From Streptomonospora mangrovi (GTDB taxonomy: Bacteria > Actinomycetota > Actinomycetes > Streptosporangiales > Streptosporangiaceae): 64,000 nucleotides of DNA. The DNA lies in the NCBI RefSeq assembly GCF_027604915.1, contig NZ_JAJAQC010000002.1, positions 88,612 to 152,611 on the forward strand. Direction: 5' to 3'. Below, piece after piece: positions 9,031 to 17,957 of this stretch (positions are counted from its first letter, which is position 1; the number at the start of each line of letters is the position of its first letter). The translations under genes and the position numbers were made by a program. The notes beneath the pieces are model-generated. The model saw only the letters and a list, made by a program, of their open reading frames with translations, was not told the origin of the DNA and did not search any database.

Positions 9031-9876
9031 ATGGACCACTCCCTCACCCCCCAGGGCGACGCCGCCGGAACGGCCGGACCCGCAGACCTCAGCCGCCGCA
9101 GAGCCGTGCTCCTCGGCGGCGCCATCGCCGCAGGGGCCGTCCTCGGGGCGGCCGGCCTCGGTGTCTCGCCCGCGTTCGCGGCCGAGAAGCCCTACGTCTA
9201 CAGCCGCGCCTCGTGGAACGCCCGCAAGCCCGTCCTCTACGCCAAGGTCCTCGACCGCGCGCCGACCTACGTCATCGTCCACCACACGGCCACGCCCAAC
9301 AGCACCGACTACTCGCGCGAGCACGCCTTCGCGCTGTCGCGGTCCATCCAGAACCACCACATGGACAACAACGGGTGGGACGACATCGGCCAGCAGCTCA
9401 CCATCAGCCGCGGCGGGTACATCATGGAGGGCCGCAACCGCTCCCTGGTCGCGATCCGCGACGGCAACCACGCCGTGGGCGCGCACGTGGAGAGCTACAA
9501 CGACGTCGCGATCGGCATCGAGAACGAGGGCACCTACATCTCGGCCTCGCCCACCGGGGCACTGTGGGAGTCGCTGGTGGCCACGTGCGCCTGGCTGTGC
9601 TCGGCCTACGGGCGCCCGGTGTCGGCGATCCGGGGCCACCGGGACTTCAACGCCACGGTCTGCCCGGGGGACCGCCTCTATTCGATGCTGCCGCGTCTGC
9701 GCGAGGAGGTCGGCGCCCGCCTCGCGGCCGCCGGGCTCCAGACCCTGTCCACCGAGGAGCTGCCCGCCCGCCAGCGTCCGCCGTTCCCCGAGGTCCCCAC
9801 CTCCCGCGCCACCCCGGAGCCGTTCGACCACGGCCCCGCCGTCGGCGCCGGAGACTCCAACCGCCACGAGCGCTGA
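9031..9876 (+). CDS. Tat-exported PGRP/Amidase_2 N-acetylmuramoyl-L-alanine amidase (copy 1)
   Basis: 281 residues. A twin-arginine signal ('SRRRAVLLGG' plus a hydrophobic Ala/Gly stretch ending near 'AFAAEK') predicts Tat export. The catalytic domain is PGRP/Amidase_2: 'VIVHHTA' and 'GHRDFNATVCPGD' supply the zinc His, His and Cys; 'IGIENEGTYI' is the central strand. The enzyme would cut the lactyl-Ala bond of peptidoglycan outside the cell. The start is ATG 9031, with AGAGG five nt upstream; ATG 9016 is in frame but poorly placed. The C-terminal ~60 residues are Pro-rich. The neighbouring gene is a close duplicate. Confidence 0.9.
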   Translation: MDHSLTPQGDAAGTAGPADLSRRRAVLLGGAIAAGAVLGAAGLGVSPAFAAEKPYVYSRASWNARKPVLYAKVLDRAPTYVIVHHTATPNSTDYSREHAFALSRSIQNHHMDNNGWDDIGQQLTISRGGYIMEGRNRSLVAIRDGNHAVGAHVESYNDVAIGIENEGTYISASPTGALWESLVATCAWLCSAYGRPVSAIRGHRDFNATVCPGDRLYSMLPRLREEVGARLAAAGLQTLSTEELPARQRPPFPEVPTSRATPEPFDHGPAVGAGDSNRHER

Positions 9877-10122
9877 CCCGTCCCCACCAGCCTCACCCGC
9901 GCCCCGGAGCGGACACCCGCTCCGGGGCCGCACCGCGCTCTCAACAGAGGACGGAAAGAAACGAAGCGGTAACAGCGGGCGCATCACCATCGTGAGCACA
10001 CATCTTTCCCCCAGACTTCCCCCAGGATGGCGGGGCGGGCCCGAAACCCCGGTCCGCGTCGAACCCGTTTCCCGTCCCCTTGACCGTTTTCCCTGACGTC
10101 CCCGACCTCGGCAGAGGAGCCA

Positions 10123-10956
10123 ATGAACCACCCGCACACCCCTCGCAGCGGCCGGGAGCACCGCGCCCCCGTCACCCCCTTCGCGACCACCCGGCGCCGC
10201 GCGCTCCTCCTCGGCGGGGCCCTCGCCGCCGGCGCGCTGGTCGGCACGACCGGCGGCGCATCGGCGGCCTCAGCCTCCGCGCGGCCCTGGGTCTACACGC
10301 GCGAGCACTGGCTGGCCCGCCCGCCCGTGCAGCCGGCGCAGATCCTGAGGCACGCCCCGAGCTACATCGTGGTGCACCACACGGCCTCGGAGAACAGCAC
10401 CGACCACTCCCGCGCCCACGCCTTCGACCTGTCCCGGACCATCCAGGACCTGCACATGGACACCAACGGGTGGGACGACACCGGCCAGCAGCTCACCATC
10501 AGCCGGGGCGGCCACATCATGGAGGGCCGCAACGAGTCGCTGAACGCCATCGACCAGGGCATGCACGTGATGGGCGCCCACACCGCGAGCTACAACGACG
10601 TCGCGGTGGGGATCGAGAACGAGGGAACCTACATCACCGAGGAGCCCACCGCCGCGCTGTGGGACTCGCTGGTGGAGACGTGCGCGTGGCTGTGCGCGAC
10701 CTACGCCCTGCCGGTCGCGGCGATCACGGGGCACCGCGACTTCAACGCCACGATCTGCCCGGGCGACCGCCTGTACGCGATGCTGCCCCAACTGCGCGAG
10801 GAGGTCGGCGCCCGCCTCGCGGCGGCCGGGCGGGAGAGGCTGTCCACCCGGGCCCTGCCCGCACCCCAGCGCCCGCCCTACCCGCAGGTCCCCACCCTGC
10901 GGTCGGCACCGGCACCCTTCCACCACGGCCCCGCCCTCAGCCCCGACGAGCGCTGA
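10123..10956 (+). CDS. Tat-exported PGRP/Amidase_2 amidase (copy 2)
   Basis: 277 residues, a tandem paralogue of the preceding gene. By my own count about three quarters of the residues match through the catalytic core; the signal region and tail diverge. The Tat motif is 'TTRRRALLLGG'. The zinc ligands are retained in 'IVVHHTA' and 'GHRDFNATICPGD'. The start ATG has AGAGGAG 4-5 nt upstream. A 246-bp spacer separates the copies, so this gene probably has its own promoter. Differences cluster at substrate-facing positions after 'IMEGRN', compatible with specialisation. Confidence 0.9.
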   Translation: MNHPHTPRSGREHRAPVTPFATTRRRALLLGGALAAGALVGTTGGASAASASARPWVYTREHWLARPPVQPAQILRHAPSYIVVHHTASENSTDHSRAHAFDLSRTIQDLHMDTNGWDDTGQQLTISRGGHIMEGRNESLNAIDQGMHVMGAHTASYNDVAVGIENEGTYITEEPTAALWDSLVETCAWLCATYALPVAAITGHRDFNATICPGDRLYAMLPQLREEVGARLAAAGRERLSTRALPAPQRPPYPQVPTLRSAPAPFHHGPALSPDER

Positions 10957-10990
10957 CGCGCCCGGGGCCGACCACCGCTCCCCGGCCCTC

Positions 10991-11017
10991 GCCCGGCGGC
11001 TACGGCCGCCGCCGGGC
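10991..11017. terminator. Hairpin between convergent genes
   Basis: GCCCGGCGGC (10991-11000) pairs perfectly with GCCGCCGGGC (11008-11017) across a 7-nt loop. It lies between convergent amidase 2 and the alkyltransferase-like gene, so it may serve both. There is no T tail, as is common in actinobacteria. Confidence 0.6.
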
Positions 11018-11033
11018 GGAGGCCGGGCCGGCG

Positions 11034-11393
11034 CTACCACGCGTCCTCTTCGGGTTGGCCCATGTGGGCTGGGGTGTCCCCCTCCCAGCGGGCCGCGCGC
11101 ATGTCGACTCTTCCGGTGCCGGGGCGCATGGGGGTGGCCTCGGCGGCGTAGTGGGCGGCGGCCTCCGCCTCGTGGCCCGGTGGGGGGCTGCCGTCGGCGC
11201 GGATGACGCGCCACCACGGCACTCCCCCGCCCCACGCCGCCATCACCGCGCCCACCTGGCGGGGGCCGCCCTCGCCCAGGTACTCGGCGATGTCGCCGTA
11301 GCTCATCACCTTCCCGGGCGGAATCCGCTCCACGACCTCCAACACGCGCTCCACGTACTCGCTGGGTCGGCTGAACGCCGGAGAAGGGGACAT
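11034..11393 (-). CDS. Alkyltransferase-like protein (MGMT fold, catalytic Cys replaced)
   Basis: 119 residues, the DNA-binding domain of O6-alkylguanine alkyltransferase only. 'PPGKVMSYGDIAEYLG' is the MGMT helix-turn-helix. The active-site PCHRV motif is replaced by 'PWWRVIRADG', so the alkyl acceptor Cys is Trp. This is the hallmark of ATL proteins, which bind alkylguanine and hand it to nucleotide excision repair. ATG 11393 has no Shine-Dalgarno; a TATCGT hexamer at 11405-11400 ends 7 nt before it, suggesting a leaderless mRNA. Its position near adnAB matches the order in M. tuberculosis (Rv3204). Confidence 0.87.
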   Translation of the reverse strand: MSPSPAFSRPSEYVERVLEVVERIPPGKVMSYGDIAEYLGEGGPRQVGAVMAAWGGGVPWWRVIRADGSPPPGHEAEAAAHYAAEATPMRPGTGRVDMRAARWEGDTPAHMGQPEEDAW

Positions 11394-11440
11394 GGGGCGA
11401 CGATAGCGGGACCGTCCGCCGGCGCGCGGCGGCATGCGAA

Positions 11441-11469
11441 CGGCCCCCCGGTCGCGGACCGGGGGGCCG
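11441..11469 (-). terminator. Strong terminator after SPW gene
   Basis: A 13-bp perfect stem: CGGCCCCCCGGTC (11441-11453) and GACCGGGGGGCCG (11457-11469) around a GCG loop. It sits just past the stop of the leftward SPW gene and isolates the alkyltransferase-like gene. Confidence 0.8.
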
Positions 11470-11510
11470 CCGGTGAGCGCGGGCCGGCCCGGGAGTCGGG
11501 CCGGCGGAGG

Positions 11511-11900
11511 CTAGGGCTTGGCCTGGCGGAGCTGGCCGGTGCCGGCCTGGGGTGGGACCACCTTGCGGTACAGGGCCAGGGCCGGGCCGACGTTGACGGC
11601 GCCGACGACGACCGCGATCGCGCCGGCGATCCAGGACGTCCAGGCCGCCGAGGGGGTGTCCACGAAGTCGAAGATCCACGGCAGGGCGATCAGTCCGATG
11701 CCGGTCAGCACGGTGACCGCCTCGGTGACGTACAACTGGGGGTGGATGACCGACAGCGTGCCCAGGAAGACCAGCAGGGTGCCGAGCAGGAACAGCGTCA
11801 CCATGCCCAGCCCGATCATCTGGTGCCAGAACTGGCTCACCGCCACCGCGCACCCGGCCACCAGGACCAGCCAGTCGCCGGCACGCCGCATGAATCCCAT
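11511..11900 (-). CDS. SPW-repeat four-helix membrane protein
   Basis: 129 residues with four predicted membrane segments, e.g. 'LVLVAGCAVAVSQF', 'MVTLFLLGTLLVFLG', 'AVTVLTGIGLIALPWIF' and 'AGAIAVVVGAVNVG'. The 'LPWIFDF' and 'TSWIAG' elements resemble the SPW repeat family of actinobacterial and rhizobial inner-membrane proteins, whose function is unknown. I chose ATG 11900 over upstream starts because AGGTGGGG precedes it by about 7 nt and the upstream extension is Arg-rich. It is flanked by terminators on both sides and so is probably monocistronic. Confidence 0.75.
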   Translation of the reverse strand: MGFMRRAGDWLVLVAGCAVAVSQFWHQMIGLGMVTLFLLGTLLVFLGTLSVIHPQLYVTEAVTVLTGIGLIALPWIFDFVDTPSAAWTSWIAGAIAVVVGAVNVGPALALYRKVVPPQAGTGQLRQAKP

Positions 11901-12025
11901 CGTGTACCCCACCTCGCTCCGCTCGGAAACCCTGCCGTCGCTCCCTTCCCGTACCCACACCCGACCGGTTCCAACGGCGCGCGTGCGCACCCGACGTGCC
12001 GCGCCCGTGCGCGCCGGAGACGGCG

Positions 12026-12057
12026 AAGGCCGCCGCGGACCCTGCCGCGGCGGCCTT
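12026..12057 (-). terminator. Terminator after moeZ
   Basis: Stem AAGGCCGCCGCGG (12026-12038) with CCGCGGCGGCCTT (12045-12057), 13 bp perfect, 6-nt loop. It lies about 25 nt past the moeZ stop in the leftward direction. Confidence 0.8.
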
Positions 12058-12081
12058 GCGAAGACCCGGTGACCGAAGTCC

Positions 12082-13242
12082 TCAGTACTCCGGCAGGCTG
12101 GGGTCGACCTGCTTGATCCAGGCCAGTACGCCGCCGCCCACGTGGACGGCGTCGCTGAAGCCGGCGCCCTTGAGCGCCGCCAGGGCCTCGGCCGAGCGGC
12201 CGCCGGACTTGCAGTGCAGGACGACGCGCTTGTCCTGGGGCAGCTTGGCGAACGCCTCGCCGTTCAGGAACTCGCCCTTGGGGATGAGGACCGAGCCCGG
12301 GATGTTGACGATCTCGTACTCGTTCTTCTCGCGGACGTCGACGAGGTAGAAGTCCTCGCCCCGGTCCATCATCTCCTTCAGCTCGGTGGCGGTGATGGTG
12401 GAGCCGGCGGCGGCCTCCTGGGCCTCCTCCGACACCGCGCCGCAGAACGCCTCGTAGTCGATCAGCTCGGTGATGGGCTCGCCCTCGGGGTCCTTGCGGA
12501 CCTTGACGGTCTTCCAGCTCATCTCCAGGGCGTCGAAGATGAGCAGCCGGCCCACCAGCGGCTCGCCGATACCGGTGATCAGCTTGATCGCCTCGTTGAC
12601 CATGACCGAGCCGATGGACGCGCACAGCACGCCCAGCACGCCGCCCTCGGCGCACGAGGGCACCATGCCGGGCGGCGGGGGCTCGGGGTAGAGGTCGCGG
12701 TACTGCGGCCCGTACTCGTTCCAGAAGACGCTGACCTGGCCGTCGAAGCGGTAGATCGACCCCCACACGTACGGCTTGTTCAGCAGCACGCAGGCGTCGT
12801 TCACCAGGTAGCGGGTGGCGAAGTTGTCGGTGCCGTCGAGGATGAGGTCGTAGCCGGAGAAGATCTCCAGCGCGTTGTCGGAGTCGAGGCGCTCCTTGTG
12901 CAGGATCACCTTGACGTAGGGGTTGATCTCCTCGATGCTCTCGCGCGCGGACTCGGCCTTGGGCTTGCCCACGTCGCTCTGCCCGTGGATGACCTGGCGC
13001 TGGAGGTTGGACTCGTCGACCACGTCGAAGTCGATGATGCCCAGGGTGCCCACCCCGGCCGCGGCCAGGTAGAGCAGCGCGGGCGAGCCGAGCCCGCCGG
13101 CGCCCACCACCAGCACCTTGGCGTTCTTCAGGCGCTTCTGCCCGGCCATGCCCACGTCGGGGATGATCAGGTGGCGGGAGTAGCGGCGAACCTCGTCGAC
13201 GGTCAGCTCGTCGGCTGGTTCGACCAGCGGCGGCAACGACAC
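12082..13242 (-). CDS. moeZ: MoeZ: ThiF/MoeB adenylyltransferase-sulfurtransferase with rhodanese domain
   Basis: 386 residues. The N-terminal E1-like domain has 'VLVVGAGGLGSPAL' (nucleotide binding), 'DVVDESNLQRQV' and 'DGTDNFATRY'. The C-terminal rhodanese domain (from about residue 285) ends in the active loop 'LHCKSGGRS'. MoeZ adenylates and thiocarboxylates sulfur-carrier proteins for molybdopterin, thiamine or cysteine (CysO) pathways. Only one CxxC-type zinc site of canonical MoeB is hinted at. The start GTG 13242 has GAGGAG 5-7 nt upstream. M. tuberculosis Rv3206c occupies the same genomic position. Confidence 0.93.
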   Translation of the reverse strand: MSLPPLVEPADELTVDEVRRYSRHLIIPDVGMAGQKRLKNAKVLVVGAGGLGSPALLYLAAAGVGTLGIIDFDVVDESNLQRQVIHGQSDVGKPKAESARESIEEINPYVKVILHKERLDSDNALEIFSGYDLILDGTDNFATRYLVNDACVLLNKPYVWGSIYRFDGQVSVFWNEYGPQYRDLYPEPPPPGMVPSCAEGGVLGVLCASIGSVMVNEAIKLITGIGEPLVGRLLIFDALEMSWKTVKVRKDPEGEPITELIDYEAFCGAVSEEAQEAAAGSTITATELKEMMDRGEDFYLVDVREKNEYEIVNIPGSVLIPKGEFLNGEAFAKLPQDKRVVLHCKSGGRSAEALAALKGAGFSDAVHVGGGVLAWIKQVDPSLPEY

Positions 13243-13342
13243 AGCAGCTCCTCAGCATTCCTCGTTGGTGTCACGTCCCCGGAGCGTCGCCGGCGGACGC
13301 TGGGGCGAACGGGCACGTGACGAGCTTGCACTCATACCCAAC

Positions 13343-14323
13343 CTACGGGGTGGGGTTTGGCATTCCCGGGGCGGGCCGAGGTTTGGCGGCGTGGGTGCGG
13401 GCCTGCGCGCTGAGGAGGAACGGCCGGACCTCGCGGGCCACGCGGTCGGGGCACTCCATCATGGCGACGTGGCCGGTGCGGGGCATCAGCACCGTGCGGC
13501 TGCCCCGGAACGCCCGCGCCGCGCGCGCCGCCGTGCGGGGGTTCACGAAGCGGTCGGCGGTGCCGTAGAGCAGCAGGGTGGGGCAGCGCACCAGCCGGGC
13601 CTGCGACCACAGCGAGCCCGCGCCCCGGCGCAGGTACTCGGTGACGATTCCGCGCAGGGACTCCAGCACGGCGGTGTGGGCGTGGGGCAGGGTGTCGCGC
13701 AGCCGCTGGGCCTCCAGCGCCTCCATGACGCGCTGCGGCGGCGCCGAGGCGGGGTCGAAGAAGGTGGTGTCGTACATGTCCTGCACCCGGACCTCGGGCG
13801 GGCGGCGCTGCACCAGGGTGAACACCGCGCGCCCCACGCCGGGCACCAGCGCCCCCGCCATCTGGTAGGGCACCAGGCGGGGCCAGAGGTCGGGCAGCGC
13901 CGGGGAGATCAGGGTGAGCGAGCGCACCAGGGCCGGGCGCTGGGCGGCCACCCGCACCGCCACCGCGCCGCCCAGGGAGTTGCCCACCAGGTGCACGGGG
14001 CCGTCGCCGGCGGAGATGAGCGCGGCGACGGTGCGGGCGTGGGAGTCGAGGGTGTAGTCGCCGTCGGGCGGGGGCGGGGAGTGGCCGAACCCGGGGAGGT
14101 CGAGCGCCTCGCCGGCGCAGTCGCGGCACAGGGCGCCCATGAGGTCGGTCCAGTCGGTGGAGGACCCGCCCAGGCCGTGGACGTAGACGGTGCGCCGGCG
14201 TTCGGCGGGCGCGCCGGGGTCGAGGCCGGCGCCGGGCGCCGGCGGGTGGTCGCGGCGGACGAAGACGCGGCGGCCGGCCACCGTGACGTGTTCGCCCGGC
14301 CACTGCGCGATCGGCTCCGGCAT
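13343..14323 (-). CDS. Alpha/beta-hydrolase
   Basis: 326 residues. Oxyanion and entry motif 'YVHGLGGSSTDW', nucleophile elbow 'GNSLGG' (Ser), acid 'YGTADRFVNP' and base 'RTGHVAMME' complete the triad. The substrate is not predictable. ATG 14323 was chosen because GGAGGAG lies about 8 nt upstream; the upstream open frame is low-complexity. It is transcribed in the same direction as moeZ, about 100 bp upstream of it, and may share a transcript. Confidence 0.85.
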   Translation of the reverse strand: MPEPIAQWPGEHVTVAGRRVFVRRDHPPAPGAGLDPGAPAERRRTVYVHGLGGSSTDWTDLMGALCRDCAGEALDLPGFGHSPPPPDGDYTLDSHARTVAALISAGDGPVHLVGNSLGGAVAVRVAAQRPALVRSLTLISPALPDLWPRLVPYQMAGALVPGVGRAVFTLVQRRPPEVRVQDMYDTTFFDPASAPPQRVMEALEAQRLRDTLPHAHTAVLESLRGIVTEYLRRGAGSLWSQARLVRCPTLLLYGTADRFVNPRTAARAARAFRGSRTVLMPRTGHVAMMECPDRVAREVRPFLLSAQARTHAAKPRPAPGMPNPTP

Positions 14324-14546
14324 GGCTGTGCTCCTCCCGTCGGGTGGTGGGCGGTGGCGGCGGGCGCGGCCGCGCGCACCAGCCCCGCAGGACCATGCTG
14401 CTGGCGGCGCACCGCCCGCGCAACCGCCCGCGTACACCTGTGGACAACCGGGTAGGGGCAGTTCGCACGGCAGCGCCGCCGCCCGCGCGGGTAGCGTGGG
14501 CGGCGGCGGAGCAGACCGTCAGGAGCACTCGACCCGCAGAGGGGGA

Positions 14547-14759
14547 ATGGTGACCGAACCGCAGGACACCGCGCCGAAGGACGACGACGAGCGCTCCCTG
14601 GAGACCACCGACGCCGACTTCTCCGAGCAGCGCGCCGAGGTCGCCCCCGGCGAGGAGGACTGGGCCCGCGGCGCCGCGCTCGCCGACCCCGAGGTGTCCG
14701 AGGCCGACGCCGTGGAGCAGCTCCGCGAGGTGGAGCTGGACGAGGACGAGTACCGCTGA
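14547..14759 (+). CDS. Small highly acidic protein
   Basis: 70 residues and very rich in Asp/Glu; no cysteine and no membrane segment. It ends 'VEQLREVELDEDEYR'. ATG 14547 or the adjacent GTG 14550 may initiate; GAGGGGGA overlaps the region, and spacing favours GTG. Coding is supported by strong third-position GC and a clear ribosome site. I do not recognise a family. It precedes the TetR gene by about 290 bp on the same strand. Confidence 0.6.
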   Translation: MVTEPQDTAPKDDDERSLETTDADFSEQRAEVAPGEEDWARGAALADPEVSEADAVEQLREVELDEDEYR

Positions 14760-15052
14760 GGCGTCCCCGCGCCCGGCGCGGGCCGTCCGGACAGGTCGTC
14801 CGCGCAGGCCGTCCTGTGCGGGAGATCCGCGCAGGTCGGCGTGCCCGCGCCGGCGCGTCCTCGGGCGCCCGCCCGGGGCCGCGCACCGCCCGGAAGCGCC
14901 GGGCTACGTGCGAGTAAGTAGGATGGTGGTGTCGCGCCGGGCGGTGTCGCCCAGTGATGCCGGCGATCCCCTGATCTCGGCGGCGCGTCCCATCGCAGGA
15001 CCATCGAGCGCGGCAGCCGCACAACGCCGCGAGGAGTTCGGAGGGTGTGGGT

Positions 15053-15679
15053 GTGACAGCTCCTTCAGACGCCCGCCCGCGGGGAACCCGGCTGCCCCGG
15101 CTGGCGCGCCGCCGCCAACTGCTGGCCGCCGCCCAGGAGGTCTTCGTCGCGCGCGGCTACCACGCCGCCGCCATGGACGAGATCGCCGACCGCGCCGGAG
15201 TCAGCAAGCCGGTCCTCTACCAGCACTTCCCGGGCAAGCAGGAGCTGTACCTGGCGCTGCTGGAGCAGCACTCCCACGCCCTGGTCGAGAAGCAGCGCGA
15301 GGCGCTGGAGAGCACCGACGACAACCGCCAGCGCGTCACCGCCAGCTTCCGCGCCTACTTCGACTTCGTCGCCGGCGAGGGCGAGGCGTTCCGCCTGGTC
15401 TTCGAGTCCGACCTGCGCAACGTCCCGGCGGTCCGCGAGAAGACCGAGCAGACCCTCCAGGCGTGCGCCGAGCTGATCAGCGACGTCATCCGCCAGGACA
15501 CCAGCATCTCCGACGAGGAGGCGCACCTGCTCAGCATCGGCCTGGTGGGCATGGCCGAGACCAGCGCCCGCTACTGGCTGAGCAACTTCGGCACCATCCC
15601 GCAGGAGGCCGCCGAGCAGCTCATCGCCCGGCTGGCCTGGCGCGGCATCAGCGGCTGGGACCTCACCCGGGGCGGCTGA
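15053..15679 (+). CDS. TetR/AcrR-family transcriptional regulator
   Basis: 208 residues. The N-terminal TetR HTH is 'QLLAAAQEVFVARGYHAAAM' then 'DEIADRAGVSKPVLYQHFPG', a textbook match. The C-terminal part is the ligand/dimer domain. GTG 15053 has GGAGG 8 nt upstream; GTG 15047 is in frame but has only two nt spacing. The position between moeZ and the DEAD-box helicase matches M. tuberculosis Rv3208. Its regulon is not evident from the sequence. Confidence 0.9.
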   Translation: MTAPSDARPRGTRLPRLARRRQLLAAAQEVFVARGYHAAAMDEIADRAGVSKPVLYQHFPGKQELYLALLEQHSHALVEKQREALESTDDNRQRVTASFRAYFDFVAGEGEAFRLVFESDLRNVPAVREKTEQTLQACAELISDVIRQDTSISDEEAHLLSIGLVGMAETSARYWLSNFGTIPQEAAEQLIARLAWRGISGWDLTRGG

Positions 15680-16024
15680 CCCGGCCGCGCCGGGCGCGCC
15701 ACCCCTCGCACGCACCCCCGGCCCCCGTGCCGCGCCGCCGCGTGTGCGGGGCCGGTCGGCCGCGCCCCCTCGTCCTCCCGCTCCCCTGCCCCCGCCCCGC
15801 TCCCGCTCCCTGCCGCCCGGCGACGTCCGGCGGCCGCCGCGGGTTTACCAAGGGACGGCAACGGCACCCCCAAATCTCACTTTGCGTAGCCAGTGGTCAC
15901 TCTACGGTGATTCGGTATGCCCCTTTTCGGGTAATCGCCGGTAAGAGAACGAGTCGTCTCGGTTTCGCCGGACGGACGCGGGCCGGATCCCGGGTACCGG
16001 CGGGGCGCCATCGGGGGTGAAGAG
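15680..16024 (+). other. Intergenic region upstream of MscS-type gene
   Basis: About 345 bp. The first half is GC-rich and featureless. From 15842 to 15960 base composition drops, and TTGCGT (15882) with TACGGT (15903) are separated by 15 nt, short for a housekeeping promoter. No gene is supported. Confidence 0.4.
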
Positions 16025-16855
16025 ATGAACATCCAGCAAGGGCTGTCGGACGCCTGGGGCGCCGTCGCCACGTTCGTGCCACGCCTAGCGGCCTTCCTGG
16101 TGATCCTGATCCTGGGCTGGATCATCGCCAAGTTCGTCGGCCGCATGGTCGGCAAGGCCCTGGCCAAGGTCGGCCTCGACCGCGGCCTGGACCGCAGCGG
16201 CGTGGGCGAGTACTTCCAGCGCAGCCGCTACAGCGCCAGTGAGCTGTGCGGCAAGATCGTCTACTACGTCGGCCTGCTGATCGTCCTCCAGCTCGCGTTC
16301 AGCGTGTTCGGGCCCACCAACCCGATCACCCAGCTCCTCAACAACGTGGTGAGCTGGATCCCGCTCGCGATCGTCGCCCTGGTGATCGTCGTCGTGGCCG
16401 CCATGATCGCCAAGGCCGCCCGCGACATCGTCTCCAGCGCCCTGGCGGGCCTGAGCTACGGCCGCTTCCTGGCCAACGCGGTGGGCGTGTTCATCATGGC
16501 CCTCGGGGTGATCGCCGCGCTGAACCAGATCGGCGTGGCCACCACCGTCACCCAGCCGGTGCTGATCGCGGTGCTGGCCACCGTCGGCGGCATCCTGGTG
16601 GTCGGTGTGGGCGGCGGCCTGGTGCGGCCCATGCAGGACCGCTGGTCCAACTGGCTGGCGGCCGCCGAGCGCGAGACCGGCCGGGTGAAGGACGCCAACT
16701 ACCGCGCGGGCCGCTCCGACGCCATGGGCGCGCCGCAGCAGGCACCGCGCGAACCCGCCCAGCACGGGGCGCACGCCGCCGGCGGCGCCTCGGGCGGCCC
16801 GGCGATGGGCCGGGGCGGCATGGGCGAGGAGCCGCCGCACCGCCCGCCGGCGTGA
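16025..16855 (+). CDS. MscS-related membrane protein with conserved TM-helix repeats (CmpX-like)
   Basis: 276 residues. The amphipathic start is followed by TM segments 'LAAFLVILILGWIIAKFVG', 'YVGLLIVLQLAFSVFG', 'WIPLAIVALVIVVVAAMI' and 'VLIAVLATVGGILVVGVGGG'. The pattern 'GKALAKVGLDRGLDRSG' between helices is typical of the conserved TM-helix (PF05552-like) family related to MscS channels. There is no MscS beta domain. The C-terminal ~65 residues are a Gly/Pro/His-rich cytosolic tail. GGGGGTGAAGAG precedes ATG 16025. A terminator follows. Confidence 0.82.
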   Translation: MNIQQGLSDAWGAVATFVPRLAAFLVILILGWIIAKFVGRMVGKALAKVGLDRGLDRSGVGEYFQRSRYSASELCGKIVYYVGLLIVLQLAFSVFGPTNPITQLLNNVVSWIPLAIVALVIVVVAAMIAKAARDIVSSALAGLSYGRFLANAVGVFIMALGVIAALNQIGVATTVTQPVLIAVLATVGGILVVGVGGGLVRPMQDRWSNWLAAAERETGRVKDANYRAGRSDAMGAPQQAPREPAQHGAHAAGGASGGPAMGRGGMGEEPPHRPPA

Positions 16856-16965
16856 CGGCCGCGGCGGCCCGGGCCTGAAACCCGGGTGGCGCGCGGCGCG
16901 GGCGCACAGCCCCGCACCGAATGCGCCGGACGCCGGGAAAGCACCGAACTCTACGGAAAGCACTG

Positions 16966-16993
16966 AGGGGGCGCGGCCGATGGCCCGCCCCCT
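16966..16993 (+). terminator. Terminator after MscS-type gene
   Basis: AGGGGGCG (16966-16973) pairs with CGCCCCCT (16986-16993), followed by TCTTCCTG on the plus strand. It lies about 110 nt beyond the stop and may also end the convergent small membrane gene. Confidence 0.55.
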
Positions 16994-17089
16994 TCTTCCT
17001 GTCCTCCCGGACCGCCGCGGGTGCCGCGCGCGGGCGGGCATCCCGCCCCCGCGGCGGCGCTCAGCGGCGCGGTGCGCCCCACGGCGCCC

Positions 17090-17338
17090 TCACAGCAGTT
17101 CGTCGTCGGCCAGTTCCTCGCGTGAGAGGCGGTTGAGGCGACGGACGATGAGCGCGACGCTGACCCCGACCAGGATCATGGCGATCCAGAAGGCCACCGA
17201 CGCGAGGTCGATTCCGATGAAGACCATGACCGCCAGCGCGATCACGATGATCGAGGCGAAAAGAGAGAAGTCGACGCGGTCCTGCTGAATCAGGACGCCG
17301 ATCGGTGGACGCGCCGCCCCATGCCGGCCGCTCCCCAT
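17090..17338 (-). CDS. Small two-helix membrane protein
   Basis: 82 residues. Hydrophobic segments 'FASIIVIALAVMVFIGIDL' and 'VAFWIAMILVGVSVALIV' predict two TM helices, followed by a basic/acidic tail 'RRLNRLSREELADDELL'. ATG 17338 has AAAGGAAG about 6 nt upstream, a good site. The family is not recognised. Confidence 0.7.
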   Translation of the reverse strand: MGSGRHGAARPPIGVLIQQDRVDFSLFASIIVIALAVMVFIGIDLASVAFWIAMILVGVSVALIVRRLNRLSREELADDELL

Positions 17339-17604
17339 GCGATCTTCCTTTCTTGCGGCAGCATCTCACCGCGTTTTTCGTCCCGGGGGGTGCTCCTCGC
17401 GCCGTGGCGGGCTCCGTTGACCGCCGCCGGGCATCGGTGTGGACCGGTGCGCCGACGCGCCCGTGCTCCGCCGCCGCGAGCAGCGGCGTGGCCACACCCC
17501 GGATATGGCTCAGCCTACGCTCAGTCATCACACCCGTGGGGTGACTTCGCGGATCGTCGTCGCCGCGCCGGGACGTGATCCGCCGCCCAAGGGTGAGATC
17601 AAAC

Positions 17605-17916
17605 TTAGCGGACGAAACCGTGTTCCTTCGCCAGCCGGCAGACGGCGAGCACGCGCAGGGTCTCCCAGTCGTAGCCGTCGGACGCCGAGTGCCAGCCGCG
17701 CTCGCGGCAGCCGTCGACGAAGCCGTGGAGGTACCGGGTGAGGCTGCGGTGGGTGATGCGGCCGCCGTCGGCGGACAGGGAGTCCCGCACGGCCGCGGCG
17801 TGCTGGTCCAGCTCAGCGGTGAGCCAGGGTTCCGTTGCCCCGCTCAGGGGACCGAGCAGTCCGAACTCGCGGGACAGCCGGGCGAGCGGCCCTTCCGCGA
17901 AGAACCCAGGACGCAT
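17605..17916 (-). CDS. Small cytosolic protein, possibly DUF6401-like
   Basis: 103 residues. Central motif 'ELDQHAAAVRDSLSADGG' followed by 'SLTRYLHGFVDGCRERGW' resembles the actinobacterial DUF6401 family as I remember it; this is a low-certainty assignment. ATG 17916 is chosen; the open frame extends to 18003 but crosses an AT-rich promoter-like stretch. GAGG lies about 9 nt upstream. No catalytic motif is visible. Confidence 0.55.
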   Translation of the reverse strand: MRPGFFAEGPLARLSREFGLLGPLSGATEPWLTAELDQHAAAVRDSLSADGGRITHRSLTRYLHGFVDGCRERGWHSASDGYDWETLRVLAVCRLAKEHGFVR

Positions 17917-17957
17917 GGATGGATACCTCGGAGCCGGGGACGGGGTGAGAACTGGAC

